In this document: piece by piece, positions 42,025 to 50,352 of the stretch | Position numbering within the stretch: the stretch's first letter is position 1 | Layout: each line of letters opens with the position of its first letter | Program-made: the position numbers and the translations under genes | Notes under the pieces: generated by a model | Told to the model about the DNA's origin: nothing | The model's input: only the letters and a program-made list of their open reading frames with translations | Database searches by the model: none | Assembly (NCBI RefSeq): GCF_004010155.1 | Contig: NZ_RRYH01000002.1 | Coordinates: 124,001 to 188,000 of the forward strand | DNA from: Solirhodobacter olei | Lineage (GTDB): Bacteria > Pseudomonadota > Alphaproteobacteria > Rhodobacterales > Rhodobacteraceae | Length of the DNA stretch: 64,000 nucleotides | Direction of reading: 5' to 3'

Positions 42025-42711
42025 CTATGCCGCTAGCCGGTCCAACACGTTCTTCACGCTCGACGGGTGCCACACCTTCTTCCCTCGTGGCGTCTCGATG
42101 CCTGCTTTGGTCAGCGCATCCGCGATTTGCTGCAACGTCGCGTTGCCTGCCCGCAGCGGCAGAACAAGGTCTGCGATCCGGAGAGCCGATGTGTCGGCAA
42201 TGGCCTGCACAGCCCGCTGCCGAGCTTCCGCGCCGCCACGATGGCCCCCTAGCGTCTGCCCGCGTGAGCGGGCGCTGGCGAGGCCCTGCTTGGTCCGCAG
42301 GGAGATGAATTCGCGCTCCTGTTCGGCGAGGGCCGCGTAGAGGTGCAGTTGGAAATTGTCGGCGAAGGGCATGGACGCGACCTTGAATGGCACCGTCTTG
42401 TCGTCCAAGAGCTGCGCGATATGGCTGACTTTTCTCGATAGCCTGTCGAGCTTGGCCACGAGCAGCGTCGCTTTCTGCGCGCGGCACAGGTCCAGCGCTG
42501 CGGCGAGACCGGGGCGGCGCCGAGGATCATCGTGCTTCCCGGACTCGATGTCCTGAAAGGTGCCGATGGCCGCGCCCGCGCTGTAGTGATCGAGGAAAAG
42601 CTGAACGTCCCGGCGCTGCGCGTCGAGTCCGTATCCGGTCGCACCCTGCCGTTTGGTCGAGACGCGAAAATACAGAACGAATGGTCCGGCGATGCGATGA
42701 TCAGGGCTCAT
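42025..42711 (-). CDS. Serine recombinase (resolvase/invertase family)
   Basis: A 228-aa recombinase with catalytic Ser in YFRVSTKRQ (residue 18). A resolvase core contains KLDRLSRKVSHIAQLL and AEQEREFISLRTKQGL. The C-terminal helix-turn-helix is in NATLQQIADALTKAGIETPRGKKVWHPSSVKNVLDRL. The ATG at 42711 has AAGGA six bases upstream; the ATG at 42717 would leave none. The length matches small resolvases and invertases, not large integrases. It may resolve replication dimers of the element or invert a segment; no partner site is proven. Confidence 0.9.
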   Translation of the reverse strand: MSPDHRIAGPFVLYFRVSTKRQGATGYGLDAQRRDVQLFLDHYSAGAAIGTFQDIESGKHDDPRRRPGLAAALDLCRAQKATLLVAKLDRLSRKVSHIAQLLDDKTVPFKVASMPFADNFQLHLYAALAEQEREFISLRTKQGLASARSRGQTLGGHRGGAEARQRAVQAIADTSALRIADLVLPLRAGNATLQQIADALTKAGIETPRGKKVWHPSSVKNVLDRLAA

Positions 42712-42930
42712 TTCCATTCCTTCTACGAACGTCGAGATTCTGCACGAGAAATCTACGCCCGAAACGCATGATTCTCTAACCTTTTCAAGTGTTTGATTCG
42801 ATTTTCTGAAGGCTGTGGCGCATCGACGTCCCGAGGCGCGGGAGGGTGAGCTGATGCCAGAATGCGAGAGATTTGGGCAGTGAAACTGATCGTCGTCGGC
42901 AGGCGCCGGAGCGGCGGTTGTGGTGATGGG

Positions 42931-42947
42931 CTGGTGGTGGGTCGGTG
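42931..42947 (+). repeat. 17-bp direct repeat, copy 1
   Basis: CTGGTGGTGGGTCGGTG, exact second copy at 43328-43344, 397 bases away in the same orientation. Confidence 0.6.
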
Positions 42948-43011
42948 CAAGGGGGCATTGAAAACAAAGGGAAAAATCGACCTGCGACCGCCTGCCACCA
43001 GCCTATCATCG

Positions 43012-43039
43012 GTCATAAGCCTATGACTTTTATGTCATA
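43012..43039. promoter_or_regulatory. Cluster of three alternating half-sites
   Basis: GTCATA (43012-43017), TATGAC (43022-43027) and GTCATA (43034-43039) form two overlapping inverted repeats with 4- and 6-base centres. This looks like a cooperative repressor site. Confidence 0.45.
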
Positions 43040-43290
43040 TTTCTCGGGTTGGATGATGGGGACTCGATTTTCGGTCTCGCCCCAACCCCGTGGAGAGATA
43101 CACACATATTCGCGCGTCGCCTGTTCAGGCGACCGAGGATGGGAGCGAATGAACATGTCTTCCCGATATGGAATCTTGTGACCATTTATCTTTTGTCCTG
43201 CCACCAAGTCCAAATAATACCCTTTATTATCAATTCTTTACGGGCGATGATGGGTGGTGGCCGGTTCACAGACCCTTCACCACGTCAAGA

Positions 43291-43305
43291 ATATCCATTG
43301 GATAT
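43291..43305. promoter_or_regulatory. 15-bp palindrome
   Basis: ATATCCA-T-TGGATAT is a perfect palindrome around a single central base in an AT-rich stretch, a candidate protein-binding site. Confidence 0.4.
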
Positions 43306-43327
43306 CAATGCATTACGTGAAGGCGCT

Positions 43328-43344
43328 CTGGTGGTGGGTCGGTG
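43328..43344 (+). repeat. 17-bp direct repeat, copy 2
   Basis: Exact second copy of the repeat at 42931-42947. Confidence 0.6.
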
Positions 43345-43414
43345 ACAGGCCTCTGGCCCTACCAGCAGAAACGGCATCAGGGGCGCTGACGCGCCCCCGT
43401 TCCACCGCCCCAAG

Positions 43415-46400
43415 TCACGTTTCGGCTTCGACGCCGTCACCCTTGATCAGCGGTTTCCGCTCCATCGCGTAGAGCGCGCCGTGCTTGTCGGCGTGAACCT
43501 TCGTCAGGATGTATCGCCCTTGCTTGTCTTCGCTCTCCTCATGGTCGGCATCATGCTCGCGCACCGTGCCGACCATGCTGGTGATCCTCTGCGACACTGC
43601 GTTAATCGCCTTCCCGCCATACCTGATCGCGTCGCCGTCCCAGACGTAACCGCATCCCGGCAGCGCAATCTCCTCGTCCGTCAGTATACCGATAATCGAC
43701 AAAACGCGGTGCCCGGCATACGGGAAAGGCTTGGCCTTTTCTTTGCCTTCGCCACCCGACTTGAGAAACTGGGGCGCCCTCTCCGTGCTGTTGATACGGA
43801 ACAACGTCGCCTCCACCTTCTGTTCTGCTATCATTGCGTCGATCAACCCCGTGTCCGGCGTCTCCGTGGTCGTGGTCGAGCGGAGCTTGGCACGGTTACC
43901 GAGGAAGCCTTTGATCCCTGCAGCTTCGAGAATACCACCGATGATCTTGGAGTGACGCTCGAATCCGGCGAGCCCTTTTTCCTTCCGCTCGGGACATCCT
44001 ACGGCGATCCAGTTCTGTACGAGGACAAGCAGGCAGCGAAGATATTCGGGGCCACGCTTGGCTATCTGGGTTTCGAGGTCGTACTTGAACATCGATTCCG
44101 GGCGATCCCCGGGATTCTCCATCTGCGGATCGAGGTCGATCAGCAACATCCGCTCAGAAAGCTCCTCGGACAGCATAGTTCGGATGCCGGTGAACGCCCA
44201 CGTCGCCCTCACACGCGCCTCAATCGTGTCATTGGTGTTGAGACGCCGTGCCGAGTAGTAGGGCCACGCCGTCATCGCCCCCGCCAACTCGCCAAAGTCC
44301 ACCTTGCCGGTAGCAGGCAGGTTGTCGAAGAAGATAAACGGCATGCCCTTGTCCAGCTCGGTAACGATGGTCTTACGGACTTCGTCCTTGCTGTCAGGCA
44401 GTGACTGCGCAGCGGCGTAGCCCATCGTGGCGATGTATGACACCGTGCTTATCAGCTTACTGGCCCCAGTTCGGGGCTTATCTTTCCGCGCCAGATGCCC
44501 GGGCGTTGGACCGTTGATGAATTCGCGGCACAGGGGCGTCAGCCCCATCGACATAGCGTGTGCGAATGACGGTGACACCAGCCCCCCAACGATGCCGGGG
44601 CCGGTTTGCTTGCCGCCCCGGTCGAGACCGGTCATTTCCTCGCGGCTCAGCGCGTCCAGAGGAAAATCGGCAAGGAGATCCACGAGCTTCGTGACCGCCT
44701 CCTTGACCTGCGCCTCAGTTGGCTCGTCAGGCACGTCCAGCGCCTCCACCCCCGCGACAGGCTGATAGTACAGGCCGCTCTTGTGGTAGCCGGTCTTGGT
44801 CACCAGCGACTTGTCTTCGCTGTACACGGGCGAGCTGATCACGCGCAGCAGCGGCGGGTACGCCGTCTTGTCCCGGTTGAACACGTTATTTGTGAGGTCT
44901 TTGGAAGCAGGAACCGATGCGTCGTCTTTGAAGAAGTCCACGCGGGCTTCGATCTTGGCCTTGAAGCGCTCTTTATCGACGTTCTTGATGCGGATCAGAC
45001 CGTGCTCGTTTTCTTGCACATCCACGATGCGGCCCATGCTGTGGAACAGCTCGGGGTCGTCGCCCTGATCCGCCATAATTGCCGCAACGTTGTCACAGAC
45101 GACGCGGAACACCTTGCCGTCGAGGTCGATCATGCGAACTAGCTCTGAACGGACGGAAGCACGGCGCTTGTTTCTCTCCCTAGTCTTGGCTTCCCGCTGT
45201 TCTTGCGCCTCAGCAGCGTCAGCGTGGACGTCCCACATCTTCTGAAGAACCCTGCGATTGATGATCTTGTGCCGGGCGAGATCATCTTTCGCCCTCCCCC
45301 AAGCGTCGAGCGGTACCCCGGCGGCGAAGGCCTCGGCTATCCGATCCCTCATTTCCCTTTCGGGCGTGTTGCGGGTAGTGCCCTTTGCCCATGCCTCGAA
45401 TTTGGCCGCCGCGCGCGCGGCCGCTTCCGCCTCATCCAGCACCAACCCAGTGTTCTCAGCTTCCTCAGCCTCCTTTGCGGCGCTCTCGGCGTCCTCGGGC
45501 TGTGAGCCGGCGGCTAGGGTTTGGGTGCCATCCGCTTGCCCCCGCACGTTCTCGACCTCTGGCGCGGCTTCCTCCGCTTCATCTTCGGCCTCGTCGGTGA
45601 TCACTCCACCCCAGTCTTGCGCCTGCTCGATCCGGCGCCATAGATATTCGTCTGTTGCGTAGCGGGTCTCGGCTCGATCATCGTCACAAGGCGCCGCAAG
45701 GATGGCGTTGCGCAGGATGTCGAACAGCTCGACCGGGTCGCCGTGTGGGCGACTACGGAACCACGAACAGGCGGCGCTGTAGATAGGCCCGTCGAAGCCA
45801 CAGAGCCCGTCTCCGTCGCCAATGATGGCGAGCTTCGCGTCAAAACCGTAGACGCGATCACCGGGTGTATAGGTGCGCGGAGCGGCGTTGCTCGCCCGGC
45901 GGGTGCCCGTACTTGTACTTGCCTTGCCGGTGCTCACCTTCGAGCACTCGAATGCCTGCTCTTCGAGCCATTCCGGGGCGTCTGCGATCTCGCATTCCCA
46001 CGGCGCGCATCCGGGCTTCCACTGATAGTAGCCGCCGGACTCGTGGACCGAAGGCGCAGCGATGATCTGCCCGCCTTCGCCACGGATATCGACCTTAGGC
46101 GCGATCTTACCGCCGGTGTTCAGGATCGGGCGTTTGCACCGGAAAAGGCGGTGCTGCCCCTTGCCGGAGCCGGAAACTGATGTCGCCGTCTTCGGCAGCG
46201 GGCCATGCTCTGCCTCCAGCTTGCGCACCGCCTCCATGCCCTCGTCGCCATCCTCATCGAGGGCGAACATGTGGCATCCTTGCTGGAAGACGATGGAGAC
46301 GTTGCGCGGCGCGCCGGGCTTAGCGTACGGGTACGCCTTACCCTTCTTGTTCGGCGGGTACTCGCCCTCACCAATCCATGCGTCGGTGATCTCATCCTCG

Positions 46401-46897
46401 ATAATGGTCGCCCGGTCCTGCCAACCCGCGCCGCGTGGCACCTTCGCGGTATGCTTGCCGTCGATCATACCCGTGCCTTCGCCACTGTTGGGGTAGACGG
46501 CGTGAGAGTCGACGACAGTCAGTCCGTGGTTGGCGTATTCCAGCGCGTATGCCAGCGTCATCGTGTTGTGGTCGAACACATCGGCGTATGCAGCATTCAC
46601 GCGCTTGCCGCCGACTGCGTGCAGAACGTCCCGTGCCTGATCCAGACGGTCAGGAAGCGCCTGCACCGCGCGCTCACGCGCGTCTGCGGCTCGACGGGTG
46701 TGGTAGAGGGAACAGGGTGGGGGCGCTCCAAAGACCTTGTCCACCGGCAGCCGGTCGAACGGGATTGGGGTTGCGCCAGCGGTAGGGGCTTTAGCTTCGC
46801 TCTGCGTCGGCTGCTCGACAAGGGCCTTGTCGGTCAGTGCGGCTTGATGAACTTCGCCAAGTTCAGCGGCGGTCTTCGTGGTGGACGTAACAGTCAT
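43415..46897 (-). CDS. Primase-polymerase / ATPase replication protein of the element
   Basis: A 1160-aa protein. Residues of about 115-320 form a bifunctional primase-polymerase (Prim-Pol) domain: metal ligands in FALDEDGDEG (214-218), then SVSGSGKGQHRLF and DIRGEGGQIIAAPSVHESGGYYQW. An acidic, Glu/Ala-rich coiled region (about 440-510) follows. The C-terminal half looks like a helicase-type ATPase: KPRTGASKLISTVSYIATMG near 815 is a weak Walker A-like loop, FIFFDN near 850 a Walker B, and ERMLLIDLD near 915 a possible arginine-finger segment. Because the Walker A is non-canonical, ATPase activity is uncertain. It probably primes or initiates replication of the excised element. Confidence 0.8.
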   Translation of the reverse strand: MTVTSTTKTAAELGEVHQAALTDKALVEQPTQSEAKAPTAGATPIPFDRLPVDKVFGAPPPCSLYHTRRAADARERAVQALPDRLDQARDVLHAVGGKRVNAAYADVFDHNTMTLAYALEYANHGLTVVDSHAVYPNSGEGTGMIDGKHTAKVPRGAGWQDRATIIEDEITDAWIGEGEYPPNKKGKAYPYAKPGAPRNVSIVFQQGCHMFALDEDGDEGMEAVRKLEAEHGPLPKTATSVSGSGKGQHRLFRCKRPILNTGGKIAPKVDIRGEGGQIIAAPSVHESGGYYQWKPGCAPWECEIADAPEWLEEQAFECSKVSTGKASTSTGTRRASNAAPRTYTPGDRVYGFDAKLAIIGDGDGLCGFDGPIYSAACSWFRSRPHGDPVELFDILRNAILAAPCDDDRAETRYATDEYLWRRIEQAQDWGGVITDEAEDEAEEAAPEVENVRGQADGTQTLAAGSQPEDAESAAKEAEEAENTGLVLDEAEAAARAAAKFEAWAKGTTRNTPEREMRDRIAEAFAAGVPLDAWGRAKDDLARHKIINRRVLQKMWDVHADAAEAQEQREAKTRERNKRRASVRSELVRMIDLDGKVFRVVCDNVAAIMADQGDDPELFHSMGRIVDVQENEHGLIRIKNVDKERFKAKIEARVDFFKDDASVPASKDLTNNVFNRDKTAYPPLLRVISSPVYSEDKSLVTKTGYHKSGLYYQPVAGVEALDVPDEPTEAQVKEAVTKLVDLLADFPLDALSREEMTGLDRGGKQTGPGIVGGLVSPSFAHAMSMGLTPLCREFINGPTPGHLARKDKPRTGASKLISTVSYIATMGYAAAQSLPDSKDEVRKTIVTELDKGMPFIFFDNLPATGKVDFGELAGAMTAWPYYSARRLNTNDTIEARVRATWAFTGIRTMLSEELSERMLLIDLDPQMENPGDRPESMFKYDLETQIAKRGPEYLRCLLVLVQNWIAVGCPERKEKGLAGFERHSKIIGGILEAAGIKGFLGNRAKLRSTTTTETPDTGLIDAMIAEQKVEATLFRINSTERAPQFLKSGGEGKEKAKPFPYAGHRVLSIIGILTDEEIALPGCGYVWDGDAIRYGGKAINAVSQRITSMVGTVREHDADHEESEDKQGRYILTKVHADKHGALYAMERKPLIKGDGVEAET

Positions 46898-47471
46898 TCG
46901 TTTTTTCTCCGTAGTTGTTGCTGGTGATCGTGTTCATGGCTTTCTCCTTTTTGGTTTCCCCGCCGATCTTGGTCGGGGTGCCCCGTCATGAGGCATCGGG
47001 CCGCACCGCCCGCTGGTTACTCACACTCAATCGATCTCAGCGGGCCAACACCCGCCAATCAACATCTCACCCCACGCGGGGGCGATTGGATTAATTTCTA
47101 GGCGGCGGTGTCGAGCTGGTTTTGGTACCGAACCGCTCCATCTTGGCCGTGCCGAAAAGCGCCCGCCCGCGCCTTCGGACGTTCTTCCAGCTCATACGTG
47201 AGCCATCTCACGCGGGTGCGTCGCTCCCACGCTATTCACCATCGTCAATTGTGCCTCCTTTCTTACGCGCCATAGGGATTTCCGTCCTTGTAGCGGGGGA
47301 AGTTATGACGGGAGACAAAGTCTTACAAGTGCTTGAAATTGCTTAATATAACTTAAGTCTGCGGTTCCGGCAAACTCCGCTTCAAGCGGAGTTTGCCGGG
47401 ATAGTGTTCTGAAATTGTGCGATTGTTTGGGAAGATGTCGCGAAGGGCGCTTTCTTTTTCGCCGTTCGCCA
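46898..47471. other. 574-base spacer upstream of the primase gene
   Basis: No convincing gene. It holds a 33-base perfect hairpin (47367-47399) and an AT-rich stretch 47330-47357 with CAAGTGCTTG and TTAA/TTAA dyads. A minus-strand frame of about 36 codons near 47098-47210 has coding-like composition but no start signal. The primase promoter must lie here, though no good box pair was found. Confidence 0.5.
47367..47399. terminator. Perfect 16-bp inverted repeat with 1-base centre
   Basis: The arms CCGGCAAACTCCGCTT and AAGCGGAGTTTGCCGG are exact complements around one C. It lies 73 bases past the stop of the last gene of the minus-strand orphan operon. A terminator is the simplest reading, but there is no T-run on either side, so it could instead be a protein-binding or replication signal. 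Confidence 0.5.
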
Positions 47472-47849
47472 TCACGCCGCCTTTTGCCTTGGGAACAGGT
47501 CAACTACCTTCTCGACGCCCGGGCGGAACTGATAGACGCCGTGCGCCGGCAGGTGTTCTGCACCGGTCATTCGGATGGCATATTCTGCGATGTGGGACCT
47601 AACGCCCCATGCGACCGATGCAGCGGACACGCTGGTTCGCCACGCGGGCACATTTGCCGCGACAACATCCAGAACGCAGGAGCAGGCTTCGGCGAAATCG
47701 GCGAATGGGAGTGTCACAATTGCCTCCAGACGGGCCATCCATGCCCGGTCGTAGAGGAGGTGGCCGCGCCGGGGCGCGTCGTTGATGTCGAGGGCGTCGG
47801 TCGCAGCACAAAGCAGCTTCGACGCTTGGAGCGGTGTAAGGTCAGTCAT
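47472..47849 (-). CDS. Orphan protein E of the element operon
   Basis: A 125-aa, mainly helical, soluble protein (TPLQASKLLCAATDAL; WMARLEAIVTLPFADFAEACSCVLDVV). No family recognised. The ATG at 47849 overlaps the upstream stop by eight bases (ATGACTGA), the same arrangement as at two other junctions of this operon. An in-frame upstream start at 47885 is possible. Fifth and last gene of the operon begun by the HTH gene. Confidence 0.6.
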   Translation of the reverse strand: MTDLTPLQASKLLCAATDALDINDAPRRGHLLYDRAWMARLEAIVTLPFADFAEACSCVLDVVAANVPAWRTSVSAASVAWGVRSHIAEYAIRMTGAEHLPAHGVYQFRPGVEKVVDLFPRQKAA

Positions 47850-48378
47850 CTTCTTCGTCTTCTCTTGGGATTTCTTGCCCGGCACGGGCGAACTGGTGTG
47901 CCAGAGCAGCGGCCATGCGGTTTCGCCGCTCGGCAGCCATCTCGGTGCCGATCATTTTGCGCATGTCGCCGCCGTCTGCGATGAGTCTCGGCGGCAAGTG
48001 CAGGCCGTCCCGCGCCAGCTCCTCTTCGACAGCGGCGAGGAAGCCGAGCCAGATCACTACCGGTGGAAATTCGCCCCGCTGACGCGGTTGATGATCTCGC
48101 GCGGCAGCCCGCTCAGCCTCGTTCCGCCGGGCCTGTTCCTCGGCCACGTATCCAGCCGCCAAGATGCAGGCATTGAGCGAGGCCTCCACGTTTGTGACTG
48201 CCGCGTTGTACTTGCCCTCGGCTAGATTGGTCTCGGCGAGACGCGCATTCTCGTGCGCGGTGAAAAGAAATGCATCGAGACCTTCCTCCCAGCCGGAGTC
48301 AGCCGGTCGCGCAGTCATAAGCCCATCACCATTCGAGGCGGGCACGTACCGGAGTTTTCTCTGGCGCAGATCAGCCAC
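47842..48378 (-). CDS. Orphan protein D of the element operon
   Basis: A 178-aa soluble protein. A central helical pair (GLDAFLFTAHENARLAETNLA, then KYNAAVTNVEASLNACILAAGYVAEEQARRNEAERAA) resembles a small helical-bundle or HEPN-like substrate-binding fold, but lacks an RxxxxH motif. The tail is very acidic (PREDEEDD). GTG start at 48378 overlaps the upstream stop by eight bases. No family recognised. Confidence 0.6.
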   Translation of the reverse strand: MADLRQRKLRYVPASNGDGLMTARPADSGWEEGLDAFLFTAHENARLAETNLAEGKYNAAVTNVEASLNACILAAGYVAEEQARRNEAERAAARDHQPRQRGEFPPVVIWLGFLAAVEEELARDGLHLPPRLIADGGDMRKMIGTEMAAERRNRMAAALAHQFARAGQEIPREDEEDD

Positions 48379-48655
48379 GGTAGACGTCCAAGATCGTGCT
48401 CATCACTTCTGCGGCGCTCGGCACGCCAGCGGCATTTGGGGTTTCTGGTCCGGCGAGGGCGGCATCGACTGCCACCAGTGAGCGCCGCAGTTCATGGTAT
48501 CGGTGCGCCCCAGCACTCACCTTGGCGAGGCTGCGGTTCACGAGGCTAGAAGTGGCGCCGCTGTTCGGCGCCGACACCGCGTCGTAGATTTGCCGGGCGA
48601 TACTGAGGACGTGCTCAAAGGTGCTGAGAAGGCCGGAGTGATCGCGGTCGGTCAC
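48371..48655 (-). CDS. Orphan protein C of the element operon
   Basis: A 94-aa helical protein (LLSTFEHVLSIARQIYDAVS; HRYHELRRSLVAVDAAL). GTG start at 48655 overlaps the upstream stop as GTGA. No family recognised and no motif seen. Confidence 0.55.
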   Translation of the reverse strand: MTDRDHSGLLSTFEHVLSIARQIYDAVSAPNSGATSSLVNRSLAKVSAGAHRYHELRRSLVAVDAALAGPETPNAAGVPSAAEVMSTILDVYRG

Positions 48656-49164
48656 TTCTGGTCTGCTTCCTGCCCCCGGCGGTGTTCGGTTATCCTTTGA
48701 GCCCGGCTCCTTGGGGATCGGGAGTTCAGATCGGCGGCGCGCTCGCGCTGGGCCTCGGGCGATAGCAAGGAACTGTTGATCTGGTGGCGCTTGGCGCTGT
48801 TGGCCCGCGCCTGCGCGTCGCCAGCCAATTGCCTGCCGTAGGTCAACCTGCGGGTCGGATTCATGGTCGCGGCGTGGGCGCCAATCTCAGCAGCGCTCTT
48901 GGCGTCTTCGTGGTGCTCCCGCAGACGGAGTGCCACGGCTTCATTAGAGCGCAGCTCGGATAGGACGTGCGCCGTATCGAGCGGGTAAGAACCATCGGTC
49001 ATGATGTGGGTGCGAACACTCGGGCAGGCCAAAATCTCGTCGGTCGACACCGGGACGCCGAGGGATGCAGCAGCGCTAGACGCGACGTTTACAGCGTCGG
49101 TCATCACTGCGGCTGTGGTGGCGCCCATGATGTCTACGAGGCGGGCGAGATCGAAGTCAGACAT
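48652..49164 (-). CDS. Orphan protein B of the element operon
   Basis: A 170-aa protein, helical with Ala-rich N-terminal half and a strongly basic, Arg/Ser-rich C-terminal third (RSPRSRAQRITEHRRGQEADQK) that could bind nucleic acid. ATG at 49164 overlaps the HTH gene stop by eight bases (ATGTCTGA); an upstream ATG at 49179 is possible. No family recognised. Confidence 0.55.
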   Translation of the reverse strand: MSDFDLARLVDIMGATTAAVMTDAVNVASSAAASLGVPVSTDEILACPSVRTHIMTDGSYPLDTAHVLSELRSNEAVALRLREHHEDAKSAAEIGAHAATMNPTRRLTYGRQLAGDAQARANSAKRHQINSSLLSPEAQRERAADLNSRSPRSRAQRITEHRRGQEADQK

Positions 49165-49783
49165 TTTGTACACTTTCATTGAAGGATGAGACCTGAGCCG
49201 GCGCCCCACGCCGGAGAAACACGTGGGGCGCCGACCTTGGCGCCGGGGGGATCGCCTTGATCACCTCCGGTGCATGAAGAAGGCCGAAGGTTGTCGCTGC
49301 CCGCGCCCAATCGCGGGGCAGCTCGGATGCGTCGTCGCCGAGAACGTAGCGCAGCACTGACGGGGCACAGAGGGCCTGACCCCATACGGCCTCGGGGATT
49401 GTCACGGCACCTGTCCAGAGCGCGTCCAGCGCGCCACGGCGCAGCGCCCGGCGCACGTCGGCGAAGCGCGCGCGCTCGGGGTCGGTGAGGACCCTATGCA
49501 AGGCGACCGTGGGCTGATCGCCAACATAGAGGTCCCACCGACCCACGAGGTCTGGCGCGCGCCCCTCGGCGTCGAATACCGCCAGTTCGCGCAAGTCACC
49601 ACCAGACAACCCCCTGCGGTGGGGCTGGCGGAACCCACAGGTCAGTTCACTGAGGCGCCAGTGCTTGCGACCCCGGGCAGCACGACGAAATGGCGCATCA
49701 CCCGTCGCGCGCCGCACGGTCATGGGGTTGCAGTTCAAGATTTCGGTTACAGAATCAACGTTTAGGGTGAAGAGACCGGGCAC
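49157..49783 (-). CDS. Helix-turn-helix protein, candidate regulator of the element
   Basis: A 208-aa protein. Residues of about 5-50 (FTLNVDSVTEILNCNPMTVRRATG, then GRKHWRLSEL) have the layout of a MerR/AlpA-like or HTH_17 DNA-binding helix pair with wing. The rest, about 150 residues, has no recognised domain. The GTG at 49783 has AAGGA seven bases upstream; a GTG at 49825 lacks one. It leads a five-gene operon. In P4- and PICI-like satellites an AlpA-type protein controls excision and replication, but this one is much longer than AlpA. Confidence 0.6.
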   Translation of the reverse strand: MPGLFTLNVDSVTEILNCNPMTVRRATGDAPFRRAARGRKHWRLSELTCGFRQPHRRGLSGGDLRELAVFDAEGRAPDLVGRWDLYVGDQPTVALHRVLTDPERARFADVRRALRRGALDALWTGAVTIPEAVWGQALCAPSVLRYVLGDDASELPRDWARAATTFGLLHAPEVIKAIPPAPRSAPHVFLRRGAPAQVSSFNESVQNV

Positions 49784-50106
49784 GGGGTGATCCTTGCGGG
49801 CTATGTTTTCAGGGAAGATCGCCACCCCCGGCAGCGATTCGGCTGACTCGGCTGCAATATTTAGCAGTCCATGTCAAGGTATTTGTGTGACCTTTCTCTC
49901 ACACTTCACTCGCGAAGTCAAGAAAACGGACAGAACGGGTCACGAGTGTGCTCGCGCATGTGATCGGATACTGAGACGCTTGGGCGCAACGCTGGAACGG
50001 TTAGTCGCCGCCGCTAGCGGCCAAATGATGCCGCAAGTTGTGTCCAGTTGCCGATGCTCAATTTTGCGGGCATGCTGCCTTAGTCGAATGGGGCGGAGCG
50101 AACGGA
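49784..50106. other. 323-base divergent spacer with inverted repeat
   Basis: It separates the HTH operon from the small plus-strand genes. GTGTGA-N8-TCACAC at 49885-49904 is a perfect inverted repeat. A consensus TTGACA occurs on the minus strand at 49872-49877 but has no good -10 at 16-18 bases. No gene is seen. Confidence 0.45.
49885..49904. promoter_or_regulatory. Inverted repeat, candidate operator
   Basis: GTGTGA and TCACAC separated by eight bases, beside a minus-strand TTGACA box (49872-49877), upstream of the HTH gene. It could be autoregulatory. Confidence 0.4.
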
Positions 50107-50352
50107 ATGGCCGGTGAGATCAAGATCAGCATCACTGAAGTGGTATTCGACTCAGGACCAATGGCGACTATTCGCTTCAGGCTCGATGATCGGCAAGTAG
50201 AGGTCCCAGTGAGCCCAGAAATTAAAGCCTACTTTGACGCACAGTTTGTGAGGCCAAACCCCACAGCACAGCAAAGGCGGCGAATGGGCACTCTCCTGAA
50301 CTTGATGCGCGCCGCCTACCAAAAAGGCTGGAAAGATGCGGTGGGCGAATGA
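50107..50352 (+). CDS. Small hypothetical protein
   Basis: An 81-aa protein with a beta-rich N-terminal half (IKISITEVVFDSGPMATIRFRLDDRQVEVPV) and a basic helical C-terminus. ATG at 50107 has GGAG eight bases upstream. The stop overlaps the start of the next small gene (ATGATGA). No family recognised. Confidence 0.6.
   Translation: MAGEIKISITEVVFDSGPMATIRFRLDDRQVEVPVSPEIKAYFDAQFVRPNPTAQQRRRMGTLLNLMRAAYQKGWKDAVGE

Larger units (their letters stand above)
42718..43414. other. 697-base non-coding region with repeats and operator-like dyads
   Basis: No convincing gene is present on either strand. A 17-bp direct repeat CTGGTGGTGGGTCGGTG occurs at 42931-42947 and 43328-43344. Three alternating half-sites GTCATA/TATGAC/GTCATA lie at 43012-43039, and a perfect palindrome is at 43291-43305. 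It lies upstream of the recombinase gene and downstream of the primase gene. Resolution site, promoter control or element origin are all possible. Confidence 0.5.

Noticed and set aside
42718-43414. CRISPR array or small genes in the repeat-bearing spacer
   Set aside because: Only two 17-mers, 397 bases apart, so no array; candidate frames lack start signals and coding-like composition.
47098-47210. Minus-strand microprotein of about 36 codons upstream of the primase gene
   Set aside because: Composition is coding-like but the only start is a GTG without a ribosome-binding site, and there is no overlap or homology support.
47842-48378. Second HEPN protein in the orphan operon
   Set aside because: The helical pair looks similar but no R-x4-6-H motif is present, so only 'helical, unknown' can be supported.
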